From positions 82,936 to 146,935 of the forward strand of contig JASBRP010000002.1 in assembly GCA_030149365.1 (NCBI GenBank): DNA of 64,000 bases, written 5' to 3'. The notes below the pieces were generated by a model. It was not told the origin of the DNA. It searched no databases and saw only the letters and a list, made by a program, of their open reading frames with translations. Source of the DNA: Solimonas sp. GTDB lineage: Bacteria; Pseudomonadota; Gammaproteobacteria; Nevskiales; Nevskiaceae. This document shows positions 53,483 through 61,884 of this stretch, piece by piece; within the stretch, counting starts at the first letter, position 1, and each line of letters opens with the position of its first letter. A program made the translations under genes and the position numbers.

Positions 53483-54187
53483 TCAGCCCGCGGTTTCCAG
53501 CACGCGATCCCAGGCCGCCGGACGCGGCGGCGGGCTGGTGATGCCCTTGCGGGCGCGCAGGATCGGCGAGGCCTGCCGCACCCAGCCATCGAGCTGCGAG
53601 CGGATCACCGGCTTGCTCAGCAGAGTGGCCTGCAGGCCAAGGCCGCTGAGCAGGCAACTGAGCTGCAGGAACATGTCGGCCGGGCGCAGCTTGGTGCCGC
53701 TGGTCTCGAAGTAATAGTTGGCGGCGGGTTCGAACAGCGCCATCACGCGCCTCAGCATCGCGCCCAGCGCCTGCGCCAGCTCCTCGTCGCGCTGGCTGGC
53801 GGCTACCAACTCGCAATAGGCGCGGTACAGCGGCGTGGCGAACATCTGCTCCCAGCAGGCATCTACCAGGGCCTGCAGGCGGTTGTCTTCCTCGGAGATG
53901 GACAGCAGCAGCGTGCCGAGGCGGCGATAGGTGCGCTTGAGCAGGTCTTCCGAGGCGTCCAGCAGCAGGGCCTGCTTGCTGGGGTAGTGGTGCACCTGGG
54001 CGCCGCGCGACACCCCGGCGCGGCGCACGATGGAGCTCAGGGTGCTACCGGCATAGCCGTCTTCCGCCAGGCTTTCCAGCGTGGCGGCGAGCAGGCGCTT
54101 GCGCATGGCCTCGCTGCGCTCTTCCTGCGTGCGCCGACGCGGCTTCTCGGTAATGGCGGTTTTCATGGCGGGCGCGATTCTGGGCAT
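53483..54187 (-). CDS. TetR/AcrR-family transcriptional regulator
   Basis: 234 residues. N-terminal helix-turn-helix at about 30-75 (TLSSIVRRAGVSRGAQVHHY) preceded by an Arg/Lys-rich arm; the C-terminal ligand domain is variable. ATG 54187 is preceded by GAGAGGG. It diverges from the acyl-CoA dehydrogenase gene across 146 bases that contain an 18-bp palindrome, so it most likely represses the beta-oxidation operon and itself, with an acyl-CoA or steroid-CoA as probable inducer. Confidence 0.88.
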   Translation of the reverse strand: MPRIAPAMKTAITEKPRRRTQEERSEAMRKRLLAATLESLAEDGYAGSTLSSIVRRAGVSRGAQVHHYPSKQALLLDASEDLLKRTYRRLGTLLLSISEEDNRLQALVDACWEQMFATPLYRAYCELVAASQRDEELAQALGAMLRRVMALFEPAANYYFETSGTKLRPADMFLQLSCLLSGLGLQATLLSKPVIRSQLDGWVRQASPILRARKGITSPPPRPAAWDRVLETAG

Positions 54188-54254
54188 CCCGGACCCTCTC
54201 GGCAAGAAATTTTTAATGCCCTGAAGGGCTTGGCCCCAGGCGCTCGCGCCACGG

Positions 54255-54285
54255 TTGACAGCCCTTCCGGCTGGACCACTATGAT
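54255..54285 (+). promoter_or_regulatory. Likely promoter of the beta-oxidation operon
   Basis: TTGACA at 54255-54260 and TATGAT at 54280-54285 with a 19-base spacer. The -10 box runs into the palindrome, which would let a bound repressor block initiation. Confidence 0.55.
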
Positions 54286-54301
54286 ACAGTCCAGACTGTA
54301 T
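54284..54301. promoter_or_regulatory. TetR-type operator palindrome
   Basis: ATACAGTC-CA-GACTGTAT: perfect 8-bp inverted halves around 2 bases, length and symmetry typical of TetR-family operators, placed between the divergent tetR and acyl-CoA dehydrogenase starts. Confidence 0.65.
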
Positions 54302-54333
54302 GTAAATGATCCATTTCCTCCCGGAGCCCCCTG

Positions 54334-55476
54334 ATGATCCCGCGTAGCCTTTTCACGGCCGAGCACGAAGATTTCCGCAAGACTGTCCGCCGCTTCTTCG
54401 CCGAGGAGGTCGTGCCGCACCGCGAGGCCTGGGAGGCCCAGCAGCACGTGGACCGCCAGCTCTGGAACAAGGCCGGCGAGATGGGCCTGCTCTGCGTGAA
54501 CATGCCGGAAGAGTTCGGCGGCCTGGGCGTGGACCGCACCTACAGCACGATCCTGATGGAAGAGCAGTCCTATGCCGGCGATTCCGGCGTTGGCTTCTCG
54601 CTGCACTCGGACATCGTGGCGCCGTACATCAACAACTTCGGCTCCAAGGAGCAGAAGGCCCAGTACCTGCCGCGCATGGCCACCGGCGAAATCGTCGGCG
54701 CCATCGCCATGACCGAACCGGGCACCGGCTCCGACCTGCAGGCCGTGAAGACCACGGCGGTGCTCGACGGTGACGAGTACGTGCTCAACGGCTCGAAGAT
54801 CTTCATCACCAACGGCTACCTCTGCGACCTGGCCATCGTCGTCGCCAAGACCGGCAACTCGGGCGAGGGCGCCAAGGACATCTCGCTGCTGCTGGTGGAA
54901 GCCAACAGCCCGGGCTTCAGCAAGGGCAAGCCGCTGCGCAAGATCGGCATGCACTCGCAGGACACCTGCGAGCTGTTCTTCAAGGACGTGCGCGTGCCCA
55001 AGGCCAACCTGCTGGGCGGAAAGGAAGGCATGGGCTTCATCATGCTGATGCAGGAGCTGGCCTGGGAGCGCCTGATGATCGCGATCACCTCGATCGCCGG
55101 CGCCGAGGCGGCCCTGAAGCACACGCTCGAGTACACCCGCAGCCGCAAGGTCTTCGGCAAGCCGGTGGCCTCCTACCAGAACACCCGCTTCAAGCTGGCC
55201 GAGATGAAGGCCGAGCTGGCCATCGGCCGCGTCTACGTGGACCGCTGCGTCGAGCTGGTGGTGAAGAAGAAGCTGGGCGTGGACGATGCCGCCACCGCCA
55301 AGATGTGGGCCTCCGACCTGATGTGCAAGGTGATCGACCAGTGCCTGCAGCTGCACGGCGGCTACGGCTACATGCTGGAGTACCCGATTGCCCGCGCCTG
55401 GGTGGATTCGCGCGCGCAGCGCATCTACGGCGGCACCAACGAGATCATGAAGGAACTCATCGCGCGCACGCTCTGA
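54334..55476 (+). CDS. Acyl-CoA dehydrogenase, long-chain (LCAD) type
   Basis: 380 residues, FAD enzyme catalysing the first oxidation to 2-enoyl-CoA. AMTEPGTGSDL and IFITNG line the flavin site. The C-terminal IYGGTNEIMKELIAR has Gly where medium- and short-chain enzymes have catalytic Glu; as in LCAD and isovaleryl-CoA dehydrogenase, the base is probably the Glu at 245 in AWERL. This class accepts branched substrates. First gene of the operon. Confidence 0.93.
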   Translation: MIPRSLFTAEHEDFRKTVRRFFAEEVVPHREAWEAQQHVDRQLWNKAGEMGLLCVNMPEEFGGLGVDRTYSTILMEEQSYAGDSGVGFSLHSDIVAPYINNFGSKEQKAQYLPRMATGEIVGAIAMTEPGTGSDLQAVKTTAVLDGDEYVLNGSKIFITNGYLCDLAIVVAKTGNSGEGAKDISLLLVEANSPGFSKGKPLRKIGMHSQDTCELFFKDVRVPKANLLGGKEGMGFIMLMQELAWERLMIAITSIAGAEAALKHTLEYTRSRKVFGKPVASYQNTRFKLAEMKAELAIGRVYVDRCVELVVKKKLGVDDAATAKMWASDLMCKVIDQCLQLHGGYGYMLEYPIARAWVDSRAQRIYGGTNEIMKELIARTL

Positions 55477-55482
55477 AAAAGA

Positions 55483-55568
55483 CGGGAATCGGGAATGGGG
55501 AATCGGGAATCGTCAAAAGACGACCGAGGCTTCTTGAACGATTCCCGATTCCCCATTCCCGATTCCCG
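55483..55568. repeat. 30-bp perfect inverted repeat built of GGGAAT(C/G) units
   Basis: Arms 55483-55512 and 55539-55568, loop of 26 bases, each arm made of four GGGAATC/GGGAATG-like units. It fills most of the 105-base gap between the dehydrogenase and the MFE-2 gene. Similar GGGAATCGGGAAT repeats are scattered in xanthomonad genomes. The RNA would form a very stable hairpin within the operon. Confidence 0.9.
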
Positions 55569-55581
55569 GAGTAGATCAACT

Positions 55582-58500
55582 ATGTCCAACCCGCTTCGAT
55601 ATGATGGAAAGGTCGTCATCGTCACCGGTGCCGGCAACGGCCTGGGCCGGCAGCATGCGCTGATGTTCGGCGCGCGCGGCGCGCACGTGGTGGTCAATGA
55701 CCTCGGCGGCAACATCCACGGCGGCGGCAAGTCCTCCGCGGCGGCCGACAAGGTGGTCGAGGAGATCAAGGCGCTCGGCGGCCAGGCGGTCGCCAACTAT
55801 GACTCCGTCGAGGATGGCGCCAGCATCGTGAAGACGGCTGTCGATGCCTTCGGCACGGTGGACATCGTCATCAACAACGCCGGCATCCTGCGCGATACCA
55901 GCTTCCACAAGATGAGCGTGGATGACTGGAACCTGATCGTGCGCGTGCACCTGAACGGCTCCTTCGCGGTGTCGCACGCGGCCTGGCCGATCATGCGCGA
56001 CAAGGGCTACGGCCGTATCGTGATGACCACCTCGGCGGCGGGCATCTACGGCAACTTCGGCCAGGCCAACTACTCGGCGGCCAAGCTGGCGCTGGTGGGC
56101 CTGTCCAACACGCTGGCGCAGGAAGGGCGCAGCAAGAACGTCCACGTCAACACCATCGCGCCGATCGCCGGCAGCCGCCTGACCGAGACAGTGCTGCCGC
56201 CGGAACTGATCGACGCGCTGAAGCCGGAATACGTCAGCCCGCTGGTCGGCTGGCTCTGCCACGAGGACTGCAAGGAGACTGGCGGCCTGTTCGAAGTGGG
56301 CGCCGGCTACCACGCCAAGCTGCGTTGGGAGCGCACGCGCGGGCATTCCTTCAAGATCGGCCGTGGCTTCGGCCCGGAAGAGGTGGCCAAGAACTGGGCC
56401 AAGGTTACCGATTTCAAGGACGGCGAATACCCGACCAACATCAACGAGTCGATGGCGCCGCTGCTGTCCAACATGAGCGCGAAGTCGCTCGGCGGCAACG
56501 AGTTCATCGACCTGGACGAGGCCTCCAAGTCCGAGGTGACGCTGGAGTCCTCCTATGACCAGCGCGACCTGGCGCTGTATGCCCTGGGCGTGGGCGCGGC
56601 CAACAATCCGCTGGACGACAAGGAACTGGCCTACGTCAACGAGCTGAAGGGCGACAAATTCTACGCCCTGCCGACCTATGCGGTGATGCCGCCGATGAAC
56701 GCCATGCTGGCCCTGGCCAAGGAAGGCAAGCAGCCGGTCAAGGGCTTCAACTTCGGCTTCGAGCGCGTGCTGCACGGCGAGCAGTACACCGAGATCAAGC
56801 TGCCGCTGGCGCCCAAGGGCAAGCTCAAGAGCACCTTCCGCATGAAGGCCGCCTACGACAAGGCGCCGAACGCGGTGGTGATCATGGCGGTGTCCACCAC
56901 CGACGAAACCGGCGAGGAAGTGGCCTACAACGAGATCACCACCTTCGTCCGCGGCGCGGGCGGCTGGGGTGGCGACCGTGGCCCCTCGCAGGACGTGAAC
57001 GTGCCGCCGGCGCGGGAGCCGGATGCGGTGGTCGAGGAAAAGACCGACCCCAACCAGGCCCTGTTGTACCGCCTGTCCGGCGACTGGAACCCGCTGCACG
57101 TGGATCCGGCGTTCGCCAAGGCCTTCGGCTTCGACAAGCCGATCCTGCACGGCCTCTGCACCTACGGCCATGTCGGCCGCCACGTCATCAAGAGCTTCCT
57201 CAACAACGATCCGCGCCGCTTCAAGAGCATCAAGGTGCGCTTCGCCGAGAGCGTGTTCCCGGGCGAGACCCTGGTGACGCGCATGTGGAAGGAGTCCGAG
57301 ACCCGCATCATCTTCGAGACCAAGGTCAAGGAGCGCGACAAGGTCGTCATCAAGGGTGCGGCGGTGGAGCTCTACGAGCAGATCCCGCAGCGCAAGGCTC
57401 CGACCAAGGCCGTGGCCGCCGCGGCAGCACCGGCGGCGGCCAGCGGCCCGGTGTCGGCGGACGTGTTCAGCGCCATCGGCAAGCACCTGCTGGCGAACAA
57501 GGGCCTGGGTGACCAGATCAAGACGGTGTTCCAGTTCCAGCTGAAGTCGCCGGATTCCAGCTGGTACCTGGACCTGAAGTCCGGCAATGGCGAGGTCCAG
57601 CAGGGCAACGCGGCCGCGGCCGACGTCACCCTGGAACTGAGCGAGGACGACTTCATCGCCATGTCCACCGGCAAGGCGGACCCGAACAAGCTGTACTTCG
57701 GCGGCAAGATGAAGGTCAGCGGCAACGTCATGGCCTCGCAGAAGCTCGGCTTCCTGCAGAAGCTGGATCCCAAGCTGCTGGCGGAAGCGGTGGCGGCTCG
57801 CGCCGGTTCCGCGCCTGCTGCTGCTCCGGCGGCAGCGGCCAGCGGTCCGAACTCGGCCGATATCTTCGCCGCCATCGGCAAGCACCTGGCGACGAACAAG
57901 GGCCTGGGCGACCAGATCAAGACCTTGTTCCAGTTCAAGCTGACCGGCCCCGACAGCGCCTGGCACCTGGACCTGAAGTCCGGTGACGGCGCGGTGAAGC
58001 AGGGCGACGCCGCCAGCCCCGACGTGACGCTGGAACTGAGCGAGGACGATTTCATCGCCATGTCCACCGGCAAGGCGGACCCGAACAAGTTGTACTTCGG
58101 TGGCAAGATGAAGGTCAGCGGCAACGTCATGGCTTCGCAGAAGCTCGGCTTCCTGCAGAAGCTTGATCCGAAGCTGTTGGAGGAAATCGTGAAGGCACGC
58201 GGCGCCGGCGGCGCGGCGGCGCCCAAGGCTGCAGCTGCGGCCGCACCGGCGGCGGCCAAGCCGGGCCGCGGCGGCGAGATCTTCGCCGCCCTGCAGCAGC
58301 GTCTGGGCAGCGATCCCAAGGCCGTCAACGGTCTCAAGGGCCAGACGATCCGCTTCAACCTGAAGAGCCCGGATGCCAGCTGGCTGGTGGACCTCTCCGG
58401 CCCGGCTCCGAAGGTGGAGCAGGGTGCGGCGGGTGAAGCCAACGCCGTGTTCGGCATCGCCGACGAGGACCTGGTGTCCCTGGTCAAGGGCGAGGCCCAG

Positions 58501-58590
58501 GTACGTGACCTGTACCAGCGCGGCAAGCTGCGCGTGGACGGCGACGTTCGCCTGGCGCAGGAGCTGTCGGTGTTGAGCAAGCTGATCTGA
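55582..58590 (+). CDS. MFE-2-like multifunctional enzyme: SDR + hydratase 2 + three SCP2 domains
   Basis: 1002 residues. Residues 1-300 are a (3R)-hydroxyacyl-CoA dehydrogenase (SDR) with GAGNGLG, Ser151, Tyr164 and Lys168, the same positions I recall for human HSD17B4. Residues about 320-610 are a double hot-dog enoyl-CoA hydratase 2, with Asp501 and His506 in DWNPLHVDP and GF(D)KPILHG. Then three SCP2 lipid-binding domains: about 624-738, 757-872 and 896-1002, joined by Ala/Pro linkers; the first two are a near-exact tandem duplication. The enzyme would hydrate 2-enoyl-CoA and oxidise the (3R)-alcohol of long, branched or sterol-derived acyl-CoAs. Human MFE-2 has a single SCP2-like domain, so the triple tail is unusual. 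Confidence 0.93.
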   Translation: MSNPLRYDGKVVIVTGAGNGLGRQHALMFGARGAHVVVNDLGGNIHGGGKSSAAADKVVEEIKALGGQAVANYDSVEDGASIVKTAVDAFGTVDIVINNAGILRDTSFHKMSVDDWNLIVRVHLNGSFAVSHAAWPIMRDKGYGRIVMTTSAAGIYGNFGQANYSAAKLALVGLSNTLAQEGRSKNVHVNTIAPIAGSRLTETVLPPELIDALKPEYVSPLVGWLCHEDCKETGGLFEVGAGYHAKLRWERTRGHSFKIGRGFGPEEVAKNWAKVTDFKDGEYPTNINESMAPLLSNMSAKSLGGNEFIDLDEASKSEVTLESSYDQRDLALYALGVGAANNPLDDKELAYVNELKGDKFYALPTYAVMPPMNAMLALAKEGKQPVKGFNFGFERVLHGEQYTEIKLPLAPKGKLKSTFRMKAAYDKAPNAVVIMAVSTTDETGEEVAYNEITTFVRGAGGWGGDRGPSQDVNVPPAREPDAVVEEKTDPNQALLYRLSGDWNPLHVDPAFAKAFGFDKPILHGLCTYGHVGRHVIKSFLNNDPRRFKSIKVRFAESVFPGETLVTRMWKESETRIIFETKVKERDKVVIKGAAVELYEQIPQRKAPTKAVAAAAAPAAASGPVSADVFSAIGKHLLANKGLGDQIKTVFQFQLKSPDSSWYLDLKSGNGEVQQGNAAAADVTLELSEDDFIAMSTGKADPNKLYFGGKMKVSGNVMASQKLGFLQKLDPKLLAEAVAARAGSAPAAAPAAAASGPNSADIFAAIGKHLATNKGLGDQIKTLFQFKLTGPDSAWHLDLKSGDGAVKQGDAASPDVTLELSEDDFIAMSTGKADPNKLYFGGKMKVSGNVMASQKLGFLQKLDPKLLEEIVKARGAGGAAAPKAAAAAAPAAAKPGRGGEIFAALQQRLGSDPKAVNGLKGQTIRFNLKSPDASWLVDLSGPAPKVEQGAAGEANAVFGIADEDLVSLVKGEAQVRDLYQRGKLRVDGDVRLAQELSVLSKLI
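57451..58249 (+). repeat. 399-bp in-frame tandem duplication (SCP2 domains 1 and 2)
   Basis: Unit 1 about 57451-57849, unit 2 about 57850-58248, offset exactly 399 bases. Across 57631-57780 versus 58030-58179 I count seven differences in 150 bases, all synonymous, giving 50 identical residues. Confidence 0.88.
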
Positions 58591-58606
58591 TTCATCCACC
58601 CGTGTT

Positions 58607-58632
58607 CCCCTCTCCCGCCTGCGGGAGAGGGG
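58607..58632. repeat. Extragenic hairpin, 12-bp perfect stem
   Basis: CCCCTCTCCCGC and GCGGGAGAGGGG separated by CT, 17 bases past the MFE-2 stop. It belongs to the CTCTCCCGC...GCGGGAGAG family common in xanthomonads. It could also stabilise or terminate the upstream mRNA, but no T-run follows. Confidence 0.75.
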
Positions 58633-58686
58633 CAGGGGACGAGGGTTGTGTAGAGCTCGCGAGAGTCACAGAACCCTCCCTCCCGA

Positions 58687-58712
58687 CCTCTCTCCCGCAA
58701 GCGGGCGAGAGG
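58687..58712. repeat. Second CTCTCCCGC-type hairpin
   Basis: CCTCTCTCCCGC and GCGGGCGAGAGG with a 2-base loop and one mismatch, just upstream of the thiolase ribosome site. With the hairpin at 58607 it makes a paired repeat across the 148-base gap. Confidence 0.7.
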
Positions 58713-58738
58713 AGACCAGACAACATCAGGAGATTGAA

Positions 58739-59920
58739 ATGAAACGTCGCGTCAACGTCATCGGCGTGGGAATGACCAAGTTCGCCAAGCCCGGCGCCAG
58801 CCCCGAGTACTACGAGATGGCCAAGGAGGCCGGCACCAAGGCGCTGGCCGATGCCGGCATCGCCTACAAGGACGTACAGCAGGCCTATGTCGGCTACGTC
58901 TACGGCGACTCCACCTGCGGCCAGCGCGCGGTCTACGAGCTGGGCCTCACGGGCATCCCGGTGGTCAACGTCAACAACAACTGCTCCACCGGCTCCACCG
59001 CGCTGTGGCTGGCACGCCAGGCGATCGAGAGCGGTGCCGCCGAATGCGTGCTGGCACTGGGTTTCGAGAAGATGGAGAAGGGTGCGCTGGGCAACAAGTT
59101 CGACGACCGAGAGCCACCGATGGGCCGCCACGCCCAGGTGATGATCGACGTGCAGGGCATGAGCGCCGCACCGCCCGCCGCGCAGATGTTCGGCGGCGCC
59201 GGCCGCGAGTACCGCTTCCAGCACGGCACCAGGAAGGAGACCTTCGGCAAGATCTCCGAGAAGGCGCGCGATCACGCCAGCCGCAACCCCTATGCGCTGT
59301 TCGGCCAGAAACTGAGCCTGGCCGAGATCATGGCCTCGGAAGAGGTCTTCGATCCGCTGACCCGCTTCCAGTGCTGCCCGCCGACCTGCGGCGCCGGTGC
59401 CGCGATCCTGTGCTCCGATGAGTTCGCCAAGAAGCATGGCATTTCCAAGCCGGTGTACATCGCCGCCCAGGCCATGACCACCGACTACGCCAGCAGCTTC
59501 GACGAGCGTAGCCTGATCAAGATGGTGGGCTACGACATGACCAAGGAAGCTGCCCGCCAGGTCTACGAGGCCGCCGGCATCGGCCCCAAGGACGTGCAGG
59601 TGGTGGAACTGCACGACTGCTTCACGGCAAACGAGCTGCTGACCTATGAAGGCCTGGGCCTCTGCCCCGAGGGCGGCGCCGAGAAGTTCATCTGGGACGG
59701 CGACAACACCTACGGCGGCAAGGTGGTGACCAATCCTTCGGGCGGCCTGCTGTCCAAGGGACATCCGCTGGGCGCCACGGGCCTGGCCCAGTGCACCGAG
59801 CTGGTCTGGCAGCTGCGCGGCACTGCCGACGCACGTCAGGTGCGGGGTGCCAACATCGCCCTGCAGCATAACCTCGGCCTGGGTGGCGCCTGCGTCGTCA
59901 CGCTGTATCGCAGGGACTGA
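58739..59920 (+). CDS. SCPx-type 3-ketoacyl-CoA thiolase (lipid-transfer thiolase)
   Basis: 393 residues. Nucleophile Cys82 in [11 protein letters not shown], His342 in [10 protein letters not shown], and a C-terminal [10 protein letters not shown]. The sequence parallels the thiolase half of mammalian SCPx ([43 protein letters not shown]), the enzyme that cleaves 3-keto-2-methylacyl-CoA and bile acid precursors. Here it ends where the animal protein continues into SCP2. AGGAGATT precedes the ATG. Confidence 0.93.
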   Translation: MKRRVNVIGVGMTKFAKPGASPEYYEMAKEAGTKALADAGIAYKDVQQAYVGYVYGDSTCGQRAVYELGLTGIPVVNVNNNCSTGSTALWLARQAIESGAAECVLALGFEKMEKGALGNKFDDREPPMGRHAQVMIDVQGMSAAPPAAQMFGGAGREYRFQHGTRKETFGKISEKARDHASRNPYALFGQKLSLAEIMASEEVFDPLTRFQCCPPTCGAGAAILCSDEFAKKHGISKPVYIAAQAMTTDYASSFDERSLIKMVGYDMTKEAARQVYEAAGIGPKDVQVVELHDCFTANELLTYEGLGLCPEGGAEKFIWDGDNTYGGKVVTNPSGGLLSKGHPLGATGLAQCTELVWQLRGTADARQVRGANIALQHNLGLGGACVVTLYRRD

Positions 59921-59927
59921 CCCACTT

Positions 59928-59957
59928 TCATGGAAGCGACGCGAGTCGCTCCCATGA
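59928..59957. repeat. Extragenic palindrome with GCGA loop
   Basis: TCATGGAAGCGAC and GTCGCTCCCATGA, 13-bp stem with one mismatch and a GCGA tetraloop, in the 68-base gap before the free SCP2 gene. REP-like. Confidence 0.7.
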
Positions 59958-59988
59958 CAACACTTTCTTACCAACCTGGAGTATTACC

Positions 59989-60306
59989 ATGAGCGCCTCC
60001 GCGTTCCTCAAGAAGCTGCCCGCCGCCTTCAATGCCGATGCCGCTTCCGGCACCGACTGCACCATCCAGTTCAACATCTCCACGCCGGCCCATGTCGTCA
60101 TCAAGGGCGGCAGCTGCAACGTGGTCGAAGGCACCGCCGCGGCCTCGGACCTCGCCGTGACGATGGAAGACGACGACCTGGTCGCGCTGCTGAAGGGCGA
60201 GCTGAACGGCATGACCGCCTTCATGACCGGCAAGCTGCAGGTCGACGGCGACCTGATGCTGGCCCAGCGCATGGGCAACTTCTTCGACGCCTCGAAGCTG
60301 GCCTGA
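59989..60306 (+). CDS. Free SCP2 sterol-carrier domain protein
   Basis: 105 residues, a single SCP2 fold: ITIQF-type strand, [23 protein letters not shown], then KLQVDGDLMLAQRM. It binds or presents acyl-CoA or sterol ligands in a hydrophobic tunnel. It follows the thiolase gene and would be the unfused counterpart of the SCP2 half of mammalian SCPx. Stop and next start overlap by one base (TGATG). Confidence 0.9.
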   Translation: MSASAFLKKLPAAFNADAASGTDCTIQFNISTPAHVVIKGGSCNVVEGTAAASDLAVTMEDDDLVALLKGELNGMTAFMTGKLQVDGDLMLAQRMGNFFDASKLA

Positions 60307-61484
60307 TGCCGGCCACTGCCACCGCGGCAGAGGCCTGGTGGCAACGCCTGCCGGAGGATTTCTTCCGGCAGGCGGACGGCACCGAACTCGACGCCGACCA
60401 TCGCTTCAAGGTCGGCGCGAGCGCTGCGCTGGACCGGGCCTTGCGCTCGGTGCTCGGGGTGGCGGTTACCGCGGCCCTGGGACGCAGCTTCCTGACGCCC
60501 GAACGCATCCACGAGCAGATGCGGCTGATGCAGCCGCATCAAGCGTTGGCGGATACGCACGACAGCGAGGCGGTCTTCGGCCGCTCGCGCCAGGGCATCC
60601 ACGTGGAGCAGCTCAAGCCGCGTGTGATGTCCTACCGCCCCTTCGGGGTGAATTACCGGCTGCTGCGCTTCGACAGCGGCCACCAACCGCTGAATCCGGA
60701 ACTGGCGCAGCGCTACGCACGCAGCTTCCGCAACCGCAGCGGCTATGCCCAGTACTGGTTCCACCGCGGCAAGCCCCGCCCGACGCTGGTCATGGTCCAC
60801 GGCTTCGGCGTGGATGCGTACTGGTTCAACGCGCAGATGTTCTCGCTGCGCTGGTTCTACAAGCAAGGCTACGACGTCCTGCTCTACACCATGCCGTTCC
60901 ACGGCTATCGCGTGGAGCGGGGCGACTGGTTCAGCGGCTACGGCCTGTTCGCCAACGGCTTGCCCTGCTTCAACGAGGCCATCGTCCATGCGGTGCGCGA
61001 CCTGCGCGTGCTACTGGATTTCCTGGAGCGCCGCGGTGCCCCGAAGATGGGAGTGTCCGGCCTGTCGCTGGGCGGCTATACCTCGGCGTTGCTGGCCACG
61101 GTGGATCCGCGGTTGGCGTTCTGCATCCCGAACTCGCCGGTGGCGAGCATCGTGGATATCGCGCGCGAATGGCAGCCCACCGGCACGCTGATGGGTGCCA
61201 CGCTGGAGCGCGCCGGCGTCAGCCTGGCCGAGTTGCGCCATGCGCTGGCAGTGCACAATCCGCTGACCTACGCGCCGAAGATTGACGGCGACAAGGTGTT
61301 GGTCATCGGCGGGGCCGGCGATCGCTTTACGCCGCCGCGCCACGTGCGCCTGCTGCACGAACATTTCCCCGGCAGCCACCTGCACTGGTTCCCGGGCAAT
61401 CACCTGCTGCACCTGCACCAGGGCAAGTACCTGCGCCGCATGAAGGTCTTCATGGACCGGCATTGCGGTCTTGACGGTTTCTGA
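60306..61484 (+). CDS. Alpha/beta hydrolase, function unassigned
   Basis: 392 residues. Alpha/beta-hydrolase core from about 155: HGFGVDAYW (oxyanion loop), nucleophile Ser254 in GLSLGG, acid in GGAGDRFTPP, and His in PGNHLLHL. The 150-residue N-terminal extension is unrecognised. Coupled to the SCP2 gene, it may be an acyl-CoA thioesterase or an esterase releasing side-chain acids; this is inference from context. No signal peptide. Confidence 0.8.
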   Translation: MPATATAAEAWWQRLPEDFFRQADGTELDADHRFKVGASAALDRALRSVLGVAVTAALGRSFLTPERIHEQMRLMQPHQALADTHDSEAVFGRSRQGIHVEQLKPRVMSYRPFGVNYRLLRFDSGHQPLNPELAQRYARSFRNRSGYAQYWFHRGKPRPTLVMVHGFGVDAYWFNAQMFSLRWFYKQGYDVLLYTMPFHGYRVERGDWFSGYGLFANGLPCFNEAIVHAVRDLRVLLDFLERRGAPKMGVSGLSLGGYTSALLATVDPRLAFCIPNSPVASIVDIAREWQPTGTLMGATLERAGVSLAELRHALAVHNPLTYAPKIDGDKVLVIGGAGDRFTPPRHVRLLHEHFPGSHLHWFPGNHLLHLHQGKYLRRMKVFMDRHCGLDGF

Positions 61485-61497
61485 GAAGGAGCGCCTC

Positions 61498-61818
61498 ATG
61501 AAGTGCTATGCCGTGGCCGAGATCGTCGTTACCGACCATGCCTGGGTGAAGGACTACATCCAGAAGGTCACGCCCATGGTGGAGGCCCATGGCGGGCGCT
61601 ACCTGGCACGTACCGGCAAGCTCGAGAAGCTGGAGGGCGAGCGGCCCCTGCCGCACACCTTCCTGATCCTGGAGTTCCCCTCGCGGGAGGCAGCCCACCG
61701 CTTCTACCAGAGCCCCGAGTACCAGCCGTTCCGCGAGGCGCGGCTGGCCGGCTCCACCGGCGACTTCGTGCTGATCGAAGGCGAAGACGCCAGCCGGGTA
61801 GCACGCATCGCCGACTAA
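61498..61818 (+). CDS. DUF1330 family protein
   Basis: 106 residues, dimeric alpha/beta-barrel type: GGRYLARTG, ILEFPSREAAHRFYQSPEYQ. DUF1330 proteins have no established reaction. Strong GAGAAGGAG site before the ATG at 61498, 13 bases after the hydrolase stop, so it belongs to the operon. Confidence 0.85.
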   Translation: MKCYAVAEIVVTDHAWVKDYIQKVTPMVEAHGGRYLARTGKLEKLEGERPLPHTFLILEFPSREAAHRFYQSPEYQPFREARLAGSTGDFVLIEGEDASRVARIAD

Positions 61819-61884
61819 CGATGCGATCATGCCGTCCGGCTTCCTACAATCTGCTGTTCTGAGCCCCATTCCATTGGAGTCCCC

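Noticed and set aside
54334..55476. Missing catalytic Glu in the acyl-CoA dehydrogenase (IYGGT)
   Set aside because: LCAD and isovaleryl-CoA dehydrogenase place the base on another helix; Glu245 is in the right context.
55576..58599. 1007-codon open frame on the minus strand
   Set aside because: Exact antisense of the MFE-2-like gene; composition (Leu/His/Gln/Arg-rich, no motifs) is that of a shadow.
58607..58712. CRISPR-like repeats between MFE-2 and thiolase genes
   Set aside because: Only two imperfect palindromes with no regular spacers; REP-like extragenic elements fit better.
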